A DNA stretch of 38,764 nt, taken from the NCBI GenBank assembly GCA_023667055.1, contig JAMPAV010000001.1, positions 698,438 through 737,201 on the forward strand, written 5' to 3'. Origin of the DNA: Muribaculum sp. (GTDB lineage: Bacteria > Bacteroidota > Bacteroidia > Bacteroidales > Muribaculaceae). Positions 18,562-26,478 of this stretch are shown here, piece by piece (the stretch's first letter is position 1; each line of letters begins with the position of its first letter). Position numbers and translations under genes: made by a program. The notes under the pieces were generated by a model. The model was not told where the DNA came from, searched no databases, and saw nothing but the letters and a program-made list of their open reading frames with translations.

Positions 18562-19554
18562 TTAATCCTGGTTGAGGTTTACACGCTTGAAGTCAACCAC
18601 CACACAACCCTTCACCTCGCTGTCGAGATACTGGGCGATGGTCATCTTTGCATCGCGGTGGTATTCCTGTTCCATAAGGCAGTTTTCCTTGTAGAACTTG
18701 TTCATACGTCCATTTGCGATGTTCTGGATCATTGCTTCGGGGAGGTTGGCTGCCTTTTCAGCACCTACCTTTGCAGCGATTTCAGCGGCTTTGTCAGCCT
18801 CTTCGCGTGTGAGCCAGCCCTTGGCGATGTTGCTTTCCACATGGTCGGCGCTGTCAACGAGGTTGGGGTTTATGCCTGCCTTGCGGATGGCTGCCTCTAC
18901 GGCTTTCTTCACCTGCTCCTCTTTTGTCTTCTCGATGGCTACGCTCATCTCGCTTTCCTTAACGTGGGCGTCAACGTGGTCGCGGTCGATTGCAAGAGGA
19001 TTCATGGCTGCAACCTGCATGCAGATCTCGCGGCCTACTGCATTGCTGACGCCTGCTACGCTTAGACCTACGATTGTGGCAAGTTTGTTGCCAAGATGCT
19101 CGTATGCTGCCACAGAGGGAGCTTCTACATATACATAGTCGCCAAGTTCCATCTTTTCGCCGGTTTTGCCAATCTCGTCAGTCACGAGTTCAGCCACGGT
19201 GCGGCCTTCGAGCGGAAGAGCCTTTACTTCGTCAAGCGACTTTGCACCTGCCTCTACGGCAGCGTCAAGAATCTTCTTGGTGAGGGCGCGGAATGACTCA
19301 TTCTTTGCCACGAAGTCTGTCTCGCACTTGAGGGCTACTATTGCTGCGAAGCCTTCCTTGGTGCCCGCGAGTACGCAGCCTTCAGCTGCCTCGCGGTCTT
19401 CACGCTTGGCTGCCACAGCCTGACCTTTCTTGCGGATGATTTCGATGGATGCCTCGATGTCGCCACCGGTCTCTGCAAGTGCATTTTTGCAGTCCATCAT
19501 GCCTGCGCCTGTAAGATTACGCAGTTTTTTGATATCTTCTATAGATACTGCCAT
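18562..19554 (-). CDS. tsf: Elongation factor Ts
   Basis: EF-Ts is the nucleotide exchange factor for EF-Tu. The 330-aa product is longer than the E. coli protein (283 aa), in line with Bacteroidetes homologues. The N-terminal UBA-like domain has LRNLTGAGMMDCKNAL (about residues 12-27) and the core domain has CETDFVAKNE (about 77-86), the segment that contacts EF-Tu. It follows rpsB, as in nearly all bacteria, and the gap contains a large inverted heptad-repeat element. Confidence 0.97.
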   Translation of the reverse strand: MAVSIEDIKKLRNLTGAGMMDCKNALAETGGDIEASIEIIRKKGQAVAAKREDREAAEGCVLAGTKEGFAAIVALKCETDFVAKNESFRALTKKILDAAVEAGAKSLDEVKALPLEGRTVAELVTDEIGKTGEKMELGDYVYVEAPSVAAYEHLGNKLATIVGLSVAGVSNAVGREICMQVAAMNPLAIDRDHVDAHVKESEMSVAIEKTKEEQVKKAVEAAIRKAGINPNLVDSADHVESNIAKGWLTREEADKAAEIAAKVGAEKAANLPEAMIQNIANGRMNKFYKENCLMEQEYHRDAKMTIAQYLDSEVKGCVVVDFKRVNLNQD

Positions 19555-19565
19555 TTTCTTAATCT

Positions 19566-19688
19566 GATTTTGCTTCGCAAAATCAAAGTTTAAGGTTTAA
19601 GGTTTAGGGTTTAGTTTATCGGTTGATTTGCAATTGGACTAAACTCTAAACTCTAAACTCTAAACTTCAAATTCGCAAAGCGAATTTG
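19566..19688 (-). repeat. Symmetric heptad-repeat cruciform between rpsB and tsf
   Basis: Order on the plus strand: hairpin GATTTTGC-TTC-GCAAAATC (19566-19584); heptads of type AGTTTAAGGTTTAAGGTTTA (19586-19615); a 22-nt spacer; inverted heptads ACTAAACTCTAAACTCTAAA (19638-19667); hairpin CAAATTCGC-AAA-GCGAATTTG (19668-19688). The two 30-nt arms can pair over almost their full length with few mismatches. The element starts about 5 nt after the rpsB stop and ends about 11 nt before the tsf ATG, filling the gap. Confidence 0.85.
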
Positions 19689-19693
19689 AAAAA

Positions 19694-20518
19694 TTATTCA
19701 GCTTCGGCTGCGGGTGCTGCCTCAGCGGGAGCCTCTGCTGCTGCCGGTGCGTTGCGGCGTACACGACGACGCTTTCCGGGATTTGCCTCAGCACCTTCCT
19801 CTTTCTCTTCTGCTGCATCAGCCTTCTCTACGCTGCGCTCCTGAAGTCCTTCTGCCATTGCTGAGCAAAGTGCATCGAGGACGATTTCGATTGAGCGTGA
19901 TGCGTCATCGTTGGCGGGAATCACGAAGTCAACCCCCTTCGGGTCGGAGTTTGTATCTACCATTGCAAATACAGGTATGCCAAGACGGTTGGCTTCTGCC
20001 ACTGCAATGTGTTCCTTCATCACGTCAACCACGAAAAGTGCGCTCGGAAGGCGGCCGAGGTCAGCTATAGAGCCAAGGTTCTTCTCAAGTTTTGCACGCT
20101 GGCGGGTGATCTGGAGCTTCTCGCGCTTGCTCAGGTTGTCGAAAGTGCCATCTTTTTCCATCTTGTCGATGGTGGTCATTTTCTTCACTGCCTTGCGGAT
20201 GGTGGGGAAGTTGGTGAGCATGCCGCCCGGCCAACGCTCGATCACGTAAGGCATGCCGATTGCGCCTGCCTTTTCAGCGATTGCTTCTTTAGCCTGCTTC
20301 TTGGTGGCTACGAAGAGCACTTTCTTGCCGCTTTTTGCAATCTGCTTCAGAGCAGCGGCTGCTTCTTCGATTTTTGCGGCTGTCTTATAGAGGTCGATGA
20401 TGTGGATGCCGTTGCGCTCCATGAAGATGTAAGGCTCCATAGCCGGATTCCATTTGCGCTTGAGGTGACCGAAGTGACATCCTGCATCCAGGAGTTGTTC
20501 AAATGTTGGTGTTGCCAT
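19694..20518 (-). CDS. rpsB: 30S ribosomal protein S2
   Basis: S2 (uS2) binds the back of the 30S head-body junction together with S1. The 274-aa product starts MATPTFEQLLDAGCHFGHLK and contains RWPGGMLTNF and the signature VVDVMKEHIAVAEANRLGIPV. After the core a 40-45-residue tail that is Ala/Glu/Arg-rich (AEEKEEGAEA, then KRRRVRRNA) extends the protein beyond the E. coli length; such low-complexity tails are common in this phylum. It is third in the rplM-rpsI-rpsB-tsf operon. Confidence 0.97.
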   Translation of the reverse strand: MATPTFEQLLDAGCHFGHLKRKWNPAMEPYIFMERNGIHIIDLYKTAAKIEEAAAALKQIAKSGKKVLFVATKKQAKEAIAEKAGAIGMPYVIERWPGGMLTNFPTIRKAVKKMTTIDKMEKDGTFDNLSKREKLQITRQRAKLEKNLGSIADLGRLPSALFVVDVMKEHIAVAEANRLGIPVFAMVDTNSDPKGVDFVIPANDDASRSIEIVLDALCSAMAEGLQERSVEKADAAEEKEEGAEANPGKRRRVRRNAPAAAEAPAEAAPAAEAE

Positions 20519-20577
20519 TTTCTTTTTGATTTGTTTACTTTCTTTGTTGGATTATTTTTTGTTGATCCCAACCGGCA

Positions 20578-20611
20578 GGTAGGCCTTTACGCATCCTACC
20601 GATTTAGATGC
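20578..20611 (-). promoter_or_regulatory. Candidate structured leader of rpsB
   Basis: Within the 222-nt rpsI-rpsB gap, GGTAGG/CCTACC (20578-20583 with 20595-20600) can form a 6-bp hairpin. It competes with GCATC/GATGC (20591-20595 with 20607-20611), because base 20595 is shared. Position and mutual exclusion suggest a translational control element for S2, as ribosomal proteins often regulate their own mRNA; this is inference. Confidence 0.4.
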
Positions 20612-20624
20612 TAAACTTTTATCA

Positions 20625-20736
20625 AGAGTTAAAAGTTAAGGGTTAAGAGTTAAGTTTTGACTTTATCAGCAGACTTCCGATAAAATAAACCTATAAACCA
20701 TAAACCTATAAACTTCAAATTTGCAAAGCAAATTTG
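20625..20736 (-). repeat. Heptad-repeat element between rpsI and rpsB
   Basis: The left arm AGAGTTAAAAGTTAAGGGTT and following bases (20625-20657) and the right arm AAACCTATAAACCATAAACC and following bases (20687-20715) are inverted versions of a TTTAGGG-like heptad. The end next to the rpsI stop is closed by hairpin CAAATTTGC-AAA-GCAAATTTG (20716-20736). It is the same design as at 19566. Confidence 0.75.
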
Positions 20737-20740
20737 AATA

Positions 20741-21127
20741 TTAACGCTTGGAGAACTGGAAGCGTTTGCGTGCTTTCGGACGACCCGGTTTCTTACGTTC
20801 TACAGAACGTGGGTCGCGGGTCATCAGGCCTTCGGCGCGGAGAGCTGCCTTGTCTTCCGGGTTAACTTTCACCAGAGCACGGGCTATCGCAAGACGGAGT
20901 GCTTCTGCCTGTCCTTTGTAGCCGCCTCCGTCGAGGTGAGCGTAGATGTCATATTTCTCTTCGCATCCGAGTGTCTGCAGAGGCTGCTTCACTACATACT
21001 GAAGTATTGAAGAGGGAAAATATACGTCGAGCGGACGCTTGTCGATCACGATATTGCCGGTGCCTTCAGTAAGGTAAACACGTGCTACGGCTGCTTTGCG
21101 GCGGCCAAGTGCATTAATTTTTTCCAT
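20741..21127 (-). CDS. rpsI: 30S ribosomal protein S9
   Basis: S9 (uS9) reaches into the P site with its C-terminal tail. The 128-aa product starts MEKINALGRRKAAVARVYL and carries GGGYKGQAEALRLAIARAL. It ends in the invariant basic KRFQFSKR tail that touches P-site tRNA. Only 5 nt separate it from rplM, so the two are co-transcribed and probably translationally coupled. Confidence 0.98.
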   Translation of the reverse strand: MEKINALGRRKAAVARVYLTEGTGNIVIDKRPLDVYFPSSILQYVVKQPLQTLGCEEKYDIYAHLDGGGYKGQAEALRLAIARALVKVNPEDKAALRAEGLMTRDPRSVERKKPGRPKARKRFQFSKR

Positions 21128-21132
21128 CTTGC

Positions 21133-21612
21133 TTATTTCAGTTTGTTGATATCAATTACTTCCGGATTTACTGCCTCGTGTGGATGCTCGCTGCCGTTAT
21201 ATACATAAAGGTTGCGGAGCTGTGCTGCGCCAAGTTTGGTCTTGGGGAGCATGCCTTTCACCACCTTGATGTAAAGAGGGTGCTTGCCTGCTTTGATAGT
21301 CTTCTTGAACGACTTGTTCATCAGGTCGCGCGGTGTGAAAGTACGCTGGCCTCCGGGATAGCCCGTATAGCGAAGATATTCGTGCTTGTCCATCTTGAAT
21401 CCGGTCAGCACGCATTTCTCTGCGTTGATGATGATCACGTTGTCGCCGCAGTCCATGTTGGGGGTGAAGTCGGGTTTGTATTTGCCGCGAAGTATTTTCG
21501 CTACTTTCGAGCATAGGCGACCGAGCACCTGATCGGTGGCGTCGATTACGACCCACTTCTTGTTGATTGTTTCCGGTGTAACGGAAATGGTCTTATAACT
21601 TAAAGAATCCAC
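21133..21612 (-). CDS. rplM: 50S ribosomal protein L13 (GTG start)
   Basis: L13 (uL13) is an early 50S assembly protein. The GTG at 21612 gives 159 aa beginning VDSLSYKTIS, matching the usual Bacteroidetes start MDTLSYKTIS. An in-frame ATG at 21690 would add 26 residues that look like translated leader. Core motifs are VVIDATDQVLGRLCSKVAKILRGK, DCGDNVIIINAEK, and KGMLPKTKLG near the C-terminus. It is the first gene of the operon, preceded by a promoter and a ~165-nt leader. Confidence 0.95.
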   Translation of the reverse strand: MDSLSYKTISVTPETINKKWVVIDATDQVLGRLCSKVAKILRGKYKPDFTPNMDCGDNVIIINAEKCVLTGFKMDKHEYLRYTGYPGGQRTFTPRDLMNKSFKKTIKAGKHPLYIKVVKGMLPKTKLGAAQLRNLYVYNGSEHPHEAVNPEVIDINKLK

Positions 21613-21775
21613 TTTTGTTGGTTGTTTTGTAATGATACATAATCTTATTCCGAGCCGCCTCGGCGGACTAAGACCCCGCTTCCGCTGCACTCATCTCATC
21701 TGTCGGATTATGAGGTGGAATCGGCCAAAATCCCGGACCTCTCCGGCCATTGCAATGAGAATTGGATAAAATCGG
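21613..21775 (-). promoter_or_regulatory. GC-rich 5' leader of the rplM operon
   Basis: About 165 nt separate the predicted transcript start from the GTG. Hairpins that can be drawn include CCGC-CTCG-GCGG (21655-21666) and CCGGA/TCCGG (21733-21737 with 21742-21746). The leader is much more GC-rich than nearby intergenic DNA. It is a candidate autoregulatory leader for L13 or S9; no known motif is claimed. Confidence 0.4.
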
Positions 21776-21779
21776 CTTG

Positions 21780-21810
21780 CAAAATTACTAATTTTTTCCG
21801 ACATGACAAA
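21780..21810 (-). promoter_or_regulatory. Promoter of the rplM-rpsI-rpsB-tsf operon
   Basis: On the minus strand TTTG (21807-21810) and TAATTTTG (21780-21787) are 19 nt apart. The remaining sequence to 21958 holds no recognised feature. Confidence 0.8.
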
Positions 21811-21958
21811 AACTTTTTCCTTTTTTCTTTTATTTTCATGAAATTATCACGGATAAGTGCCATTTGAAGTATGCTTTTCATTTGCTTGTCAAATATAATC
21901 TTGCAATATTGTGTTTTAAGGCAGGTTCTATACCGCAAAGCGTAAGGGGAGATGTTTT

Positions 21959-23413
21959 TTATTTGTAATGCTTGTCAATTTCAGGTGTTACTCCTTCAAA
22001 AATGCCCAATACCATTCCAATTTGACTTCCCCTGTAGGTTGGGTCGGAACTGAAGTATTTCACGCCATCTGTGACATAATAACTTCCATCGGCATCCTCA
22101 TTGATTGCAACGGCAACACTTTCATGACCGGGATATTTTAGCATCTGGCAAGGTATTCCGAGAGCGTTCCATACAAGATAGGACATGAAGATTGCACGGT
22201 CTTCACAATCGTTGTAGTCATACAAGAAATTTTCTTCCACAAGGTATGGCTTCTCTGTGATGTGCCATTCTGCATCATTTTTATATTCAAATCCATAATG
22301 ACACAACGACATCAGTGTGTTGACAGCATCTTTCTGTGACATTCCCGCAAGTTGGGCTTTAAGCTGCGACACCAGGCTGTCGCGTAGCGACTGGTCTATC
22401 CATGATGAGGCATAGTCGCCAAATGGCATCAGCGGATAATTATACATTAGTTTTCTTATGTTCTCATTCACCTCGCCGGTCAGTGTCAGAACCCCGTTTG
22501 TAAGTGTGAATCTCTTGCCTTTGAAGGGTATGTTCAATCCTGATATTTTCAAATCAGATGCCATGCCGAGCGCGTCTTTGGGAAGTTCACACTGCCTGAC
22601 AGAAGAAGCCAAATTGTCATCCTCAAAATCCTCAGGAAAGAGAAGATAATATGTTCTTCCTGTATCTTTCTTGACCAGACACGGCATACCTACCACAGTT
22701 CCCTGTGCAAAGGGCATCATTATGGTGAGCAGTTTCTTATATTGTGTCAGACGTATATCATAACCCATATAGGAAAGCAAAAAATGCACAGCCGACATTC
22801 TGGCATTTAAATCAGCATCAGCAAATTTCTGCCTGACATATTGTTCGGTCAATCTTGCCGTAAGATAACCGTTCAGATTAAGGTCTTCTGAAAGTTTCTT
22901 CAGCATTTGTGATGTTTTCTCACCTTCCGGCTGACTTGACATCATTTCCCAGTGAGCTGCCGCCTCCTTGTTTGTAGAAATCCTATTGTTTATTTTGAGG
23001 TCAATTTCCGGCAATTTCATTTCCATTCCGTAAAAGTCGAAATGAAAATATCCGTCCTCAGTGGCTTCGGCAATTTCTTCGGTATCCGCGTTATTATCCA
23101 AATACTCAATGCTGTTTGTCTCCACGGTTTCAATCTTGTTAAGGATTGACATTGATTTGTGCCCATCTGCCGTTGGTGCTTCTTTAAGTTTTGGAGCAGA
23201 ATAAAGGCCTGTGGTATCTACCATGATTTCTGACTCTTGCCATTCCCCATTGAGAAAATCGGCATAATGATCCAATATCTTGGATTTGAAATTGGCATAA
23301 TCATCAAAAATCTGTTCCCTGAATTTCCGGAAACTCTCCGGCACTTTTTGTGCATCCGCTTCCGGACACACAGAGGCTATGCAAGTCAAAACGATGAGGA
23401 TAAATTTACGCAT
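21959..23413 (-). CDS. Exported transglutaminase-fold (papain-like) protein
   Basis: 484 aa with a signal peptide (MRKFILIVLTCIASV, cleavage likely after residue 21, before QKVPE). The C-terminal third has a transglutaminase-core layout: Cys403 in DYNDCEDRA, His430 in YPGHESVAV and Asp457 in SSDPTY, i.e. the Cys-His-Asp triad in order and spacing. The N-terminal ~370 residues are not recognised and are Glu/Lys-rich. Such domains act as cysteine proteases or peptide cross-linkers. It is last in a four-gene operon, 16 nt after the beta-barrel gene. It may modify or cleave envelope proteins; the substrate is unknown. Confidence 0.8.
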   Translation of the reverse strand: MRKFILIVLTCIASVCPEADAQKVPESFRKFREQIFDDYANFKSKILDHYADFLNGEWQESEIMVDTTGLYSAPKLKEAPTADGHKSMSILNKIETVETNSIEYLDNNADTEEIAEATEDGYFHFDFYGMEMKLPEIDLKINNRISTNKEAAAHWEMMSSQPEGEKTSQMLKKLSEDLNLNGYLTARLTEQYVRQKFADADLNARMSAVHFLLSYMGYDIRLTQYKKLLTIMMPFAQGTVVGMPCLVKKDTGRTYYLLFPEDFEDDNLASSVRQCELPKDALGMASDLKISGLNIPFKGKRFTLTNGVLTLTGEVNENIRKLMYNYPLMPFGDYASSWIDQSLRDSLVSQLKAQLAGMSQKDAVNTLMSLCHYGFEYKNDAEWHITEKPYLVEENFLYDYNDCEDRAIFMSYLVWNALGIPCQMLKYPGHESVAVAINEDADGSYYVTDGVKYFSSDPTYRGSQIGMVLGIFEGVTPEIDKHYK

Positions 23414-23429
23414 GGATGTATTTTTTTAG

Positions 23430-24116
23430 TTAATAGAATCTCACTCCGAGTCCTAAGTTGATATTGAAGTTGTGCGTGTCTGTCCCGTCATATACATTAA
23501 GCAAGCCATAGTTTAGCCCCACACTGACTTCATATCCCTTAATATTCACACCCAATCTGCCTCCTAATCCAATGTCAAAACGATTGGCTTCCTTGAAATA
23601 TTGTCTTGGTTCCACGCAATATACAAGAGAAGTCAATTTTTCTATATCTGATACTATTTCGAAAGCAGCATTTGTAAAATGATATTTGCTTTTGCTATTG
23701 TAGAAATAATCAGTGCCGCCCAGTCCCATAGCCAAAGTTGGGCCTGCCTGAAGAAAGACGAAAGAGGATTCCTTAATAATATAGTGATAGCCGAAATGCA
23801 CCGGAATATGAATATATGCAGCTTTGGCTGTGGTTTGATAAGAAATTTCCTTACGTTTAAATAGTTGTTTATGTTGATAACACCAGATTTCAATTCCAGG
23901 TTGGATATAAACACTTTTGTTAAAGTCGTACTGAGGCACATATCCAATTCCATAGCTGAAAGCTTTTGAATAATTTTTGCCGTTCACATTGCTGAAACCT
24001 CCATAAGCCCTGAACCCGCTATGAAATCCCGGTTCAAATTGAGCCGAGGCAGTCATGGCAATAAAAGCCATGGCTGCCACCGAAAGAATTCGTTTAAAAT
24101 TAATGGTAATGCTCAT
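23430..24116 (-). CDS. Outer-membrane beta-barrel protein (PorT/OMP_b-brl type)
   Basis: The ATG at 24116 is chosen because it overlaps the TGA of the caspase gene as ATGA and begins a good signal peptide (cleavage after ASA, about residue 24); this gives 228 aa. The mature protein is a chain of alternating hydrophobic/aromatic beta-strands (FRAYGGFS, YIHIPVHFGYHY, FVFLQAGPTLAMGLGG, RFDIGLGGRLGVNI, YEVSVGLNYGLL) ending LGLGVRFY, with terminal aromatic Y typical of outer-membrane barrels. It is probably an 8- to 10-stranded barrel. It might anchor or export partners encoded by the neighbouring genes. Confidence 0.85.
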   Translation of the reverse strand: MSITINFKRILSVAAMAFIAMTASAQFEPGFHSGFRAYGGFSNVNGKNYSKAFSYGIGYVPQYDFNKSVYIQPGIEIWCYQHKQLFKRKEISYQTTAKAAYIHIPVHFGYHYIIKESSFVFLQAGPTLAMGLGGTDYFYNSKSKYHFTNAAFEIVSDIEKLTSLVYCVEPRQYFKEANRFDIGLGGRLGVNIKGYEVSVGLNYGLLNVYDGTDTHNFNINLGLGVRFY

Positions 24117-25543
24117 CTCAATGTTTGCTTGTGCCAATTCTTATTGTTTTCATCAAAAGTCACTGTCGGCACCTGTGATTTGCCATTTTCCACAAGCGAT
24201 GTCCGCTTTACATTTTTGATGATGTAATCGGAAATTTCCCCGAGGTTAGCATCTCCGTTTGATTCCTGAAGTTTCTTCAAAAGATAATAAGTCATCATGC
24301 CGTGTTCCTTTGAGTTGTAAGGAAAGGCTGTCTGGTCATCCTGGGCAGCACTCACGACTACAAGATTACCTGTTGGTATTTCGGTTTCTGTCTTGATAGC
24401 CACGCCTCTTGCAGAAGCAAGCATATTTCCATCTCTCTTGGTTCCGCTGAAACATGCATCCAAAAACAATATAAGACTTTTGGCATTGAGCGATCCAAGA
24501 CTTGAATAAAGATCGCTTAGTTTCAACGCTGTGGTTGGGTCTGAAACATATCCATCAGAAGGCAAAAGATAACCTTCCGAGCTCTTTTCGTTTGGAATGC
24601 CATGTCCCGAATAATGTATTATGACTTTTGCCTCACCTTCGTATGCTTCGGTGATATCGCGTATTTTATTGAGGGCAAATTTTATATCACTCAGCGATGC
24701 ATCTTCGAGATGAATGATATGGCTTTCCGGCAGGCCGATACATAATTTAAGGTATTGGCTAAACACCTTCCCATCGTTATGAGCAAAAGGCACATTCTCT
24801 GCCTGCTTATAGTTTTCATTCGATATAATCAAAGCAAAAGTATTGTCTGCCACTTTTTTAGAAGTTGGGATATTAATGTCCACATCACTCAGCAACTTGC
24901 TTGATTTTAGTATGACATCTTCTCCATCTTTTGATTTGCCGTCGGCCTGCAAAACCTTAACTTCCGCACCTTTGAACAAGGCCATGACATTTTCATCAGA
25001 AGGCATGTCTAATGCCGGTGATAGCGTAGGGTCGATCTTGAAATCGTAACAATTAGCCGGAACTCCTGCATCAACTCTTATTAGTGCGTATTCTCCTTGT
25101 TCCAATGGTTTGGTGGGATATATACGATATATGTTATCTGCAATTTTTTCCGATTGCACTTCTATGTCTTTGATATTTGTACGAGATCCGGAATATACAC
25201 CTGTTTTCATGAACGGAAGTTCTCTTGTGGATTTTTTCCCCTTTTTTAGGGGTACAATCTTATATGCTTCTATTGGGAGCGGAGAAGGATTATAAATGTA
25301 GAAATTTGTAGCCCCCATAGGAAGTACCAGTTTTGATGTCTTTCCGTCTATGATCAGGCTCGTGGTCAGTTTTGATCCATATAGCACAAATAACTGATTG
25401 CCACCTGTCTTATGACCTATTGTCAGAGAATGACTGACAGGTTCTAATTGCGAATGTGCATTTAGCACATATACAAGTTGTGCCTCTGATTTGACACAAA
25501 TCGTCATAAACAGGACGGTGATAAAAATTAATCGTTTAATCAT
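24113..25543 (-). CDS. Exported caspase-family (peptidase C14) protein
   Basis: 476 aa with a signal peptide (cleavage about residue 21, SEA-Q). The first ~230 residues are beta-rich and unrecognised. The caspase-like p20 domain begins near ADNTFALIISNENYKQ (about 232) and carries the catalytic pair His314 in HYSGHG and Cys364 in FLDACFSG; both are intact. Such proteases cut after Arg/Lys or Asp. The start overlaps the preceding gene by 8 nt and the stop overlaps the next ATG by 4 nt, so the genes are tightly coupled. A periplasmic location for a caspase is unusual and fits an envelope proteolysis role; the substrate is not known. Confidence 0.9.
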   Translation of the reverse strand: MIKRLIFITVLFMTICVKSEAQLVYVLNAHSQLEPVSHSLTIGHKTGGNQLFVLYGSKLTTSLIIDGKTSKLVLPMGATNFYIYNPSPLPIEAYKIVPLKKGKKSTRELPFMKTGVYSGSRTNIKDIEVQSEKIADNIYRIYPTKPLEQGEYALIRVDAGVPANCYDFKIDPTLSPALDMPSDENVMALFKGAEVKVLQADGKSKDGEDVILKSSKLLSDVDINIPTSKKVADNTFALIISNENYKQAENVPFAHNDGKVFSQYLKLCIGLPESHIIHLEDASLSDIKFALNKIRDITEAYEGEAKVIIHYSGHGIPNEKSSEGYLLPSDGYVSDPTTALKLSDLYSSLGSLNAKSLILFLDACFSGTKRDGNMLASARGVAIKTETEIPTGNLVVVSAAQDDQTAFPYNSKEHGMMTYYLLKKLQESNGDANLGEISDYIIKNVKRTSLVENGKSQVPTVTFDENNKNWHKQTLR

Positions 25544-26426
25544 TGTTGTGAATTATAATGTTGTGGTTGGAAACTATAATGTTCTCATCAGATCTTTTGA
25601 GTTTGGCAATCCACTTATTGAATTTGGATATAGTTGAATTTCTTGGAATGGAAGTGGCTTTAGCATCAGAATTCAAAGACATCTTGCTGAACTCTTTGGG
25701 TGAGAATACCACCATCAAATCATTCATCTCGTTTGCATTGTCGGAAAGAAGTATAATTGGGTCCACCTTCTCATCCTTTTCTGACCTTTTGTCTTTGCTG
25801 AAGAAGAAATAGTCTTTGTCGGAATCCACCTTATATGATCCTTCTTTAGACTTTTTATAAGGCAAAAGGCAGTAGGCCGTGTCTTTTTCATAATCAAGTA
25901 AAAAAATATTTAAAAAGCCGTCAATGGGACTTCTAAAATAGACATACATATCATCGTGTGAGTTGAATTCGGAAGATTCGTAACTTAAATTGGGAGCATG
26001 TCTCAGAATCTTGATTGTATAATCTACAAATGTTTTCCTTTTTTCTATGGCATATCCTTCCACCTTACATGTGACTACAACCATCCGATTATCAAATGAC
26101 ACCTTCAGTTCAGGCTCGCCTATTGTCTCCAGCCAGTCGCCTTTTACATCTGATCCGCTCACTGATGAAAAATGTTCTGACGAGATACCATTGGTTTCAG
26201 AGGAGATTGAACTGTTGCTTTGGGATACATGCGTGCCAAATTCCTTAGCAATTGCCTGTAACTTCGCCTGTTCCAAAGCCACACGTGTAGCCTCAGCCAC
26301 CGACATTGTCTCCGGTGCATAATAGGTGTATTCAGCATAAACTTTATGGGGCTTTTGAGCGTAGCACAGTGTCGAAGTTGTGAGTAATACGATTATTGCG
26401 CCCCAAATTTTGAAATGTAATTTCAT
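25536..26426 (-). CDS. Exported DUF4384-like protein, first gene of the caspase operon
   Basis: The ATG at 26426 (MKLHFKIWGAIIVLL) gives a signal peptide cleaved after CYA (residue 23) and a 296-aa protein. In-frame codons upstream belong to the leader RNA. Residues about 35-130 resemble the LPP20/FlgP-like repeat region (ATRVALEQAKLQAIAKEFG). Residues about 165-260 resemble DUF4384 (SPIDGFLNIFLLDYEKDTAY, LLPYKKSKEG, DYFFF, DLMVVFSP). DUF4384 often accompanies caspase- or kinase-type effectors as a putative ligand sensor. It overlaps the caspase gene by 8 nt (ATGATTAA). Function is inferred from context only. Confidence 0.75.
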   Translation of the reverse strand: MKLHFKIWGAIIVLLTTSTLCYAQKPHKVYAEYTYYAPETMSVAEATRVALEQAKLQAIAKEFGTHVSQSNSSISSETNGISSEHFSSVSGSDVKGDWLETIGEPELKVSFDNRMVVVTCKVEGYAIEKRKTFVDYTIKILRHAPNLSYESSEFNSHDDMYVYFRSPIDGFLNIFLLDYEKDTAYCLLPYKKSKEGSYKVDSDKDYFFFSKDKRSEKDEKVDPIILLSDNANEMNDLMVVFSPKEFSKMSLNSDAKATSIPRNSTISKFNKWIAKLKRSDENIIVSNHNIIIHNND

Positions 26427-26478
26427 TATGATACATTGTAGGTTAGCTGTTGGCAAACTCCTCAATCCAACTGTCAAC

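Noticed and set aside
18523..19065. 180-codon plus-strand frame antisense to tsf
   Set aside because: It starts in the nonamer repeat and follows the tsf codon pattern in reverse; a shadow frame.
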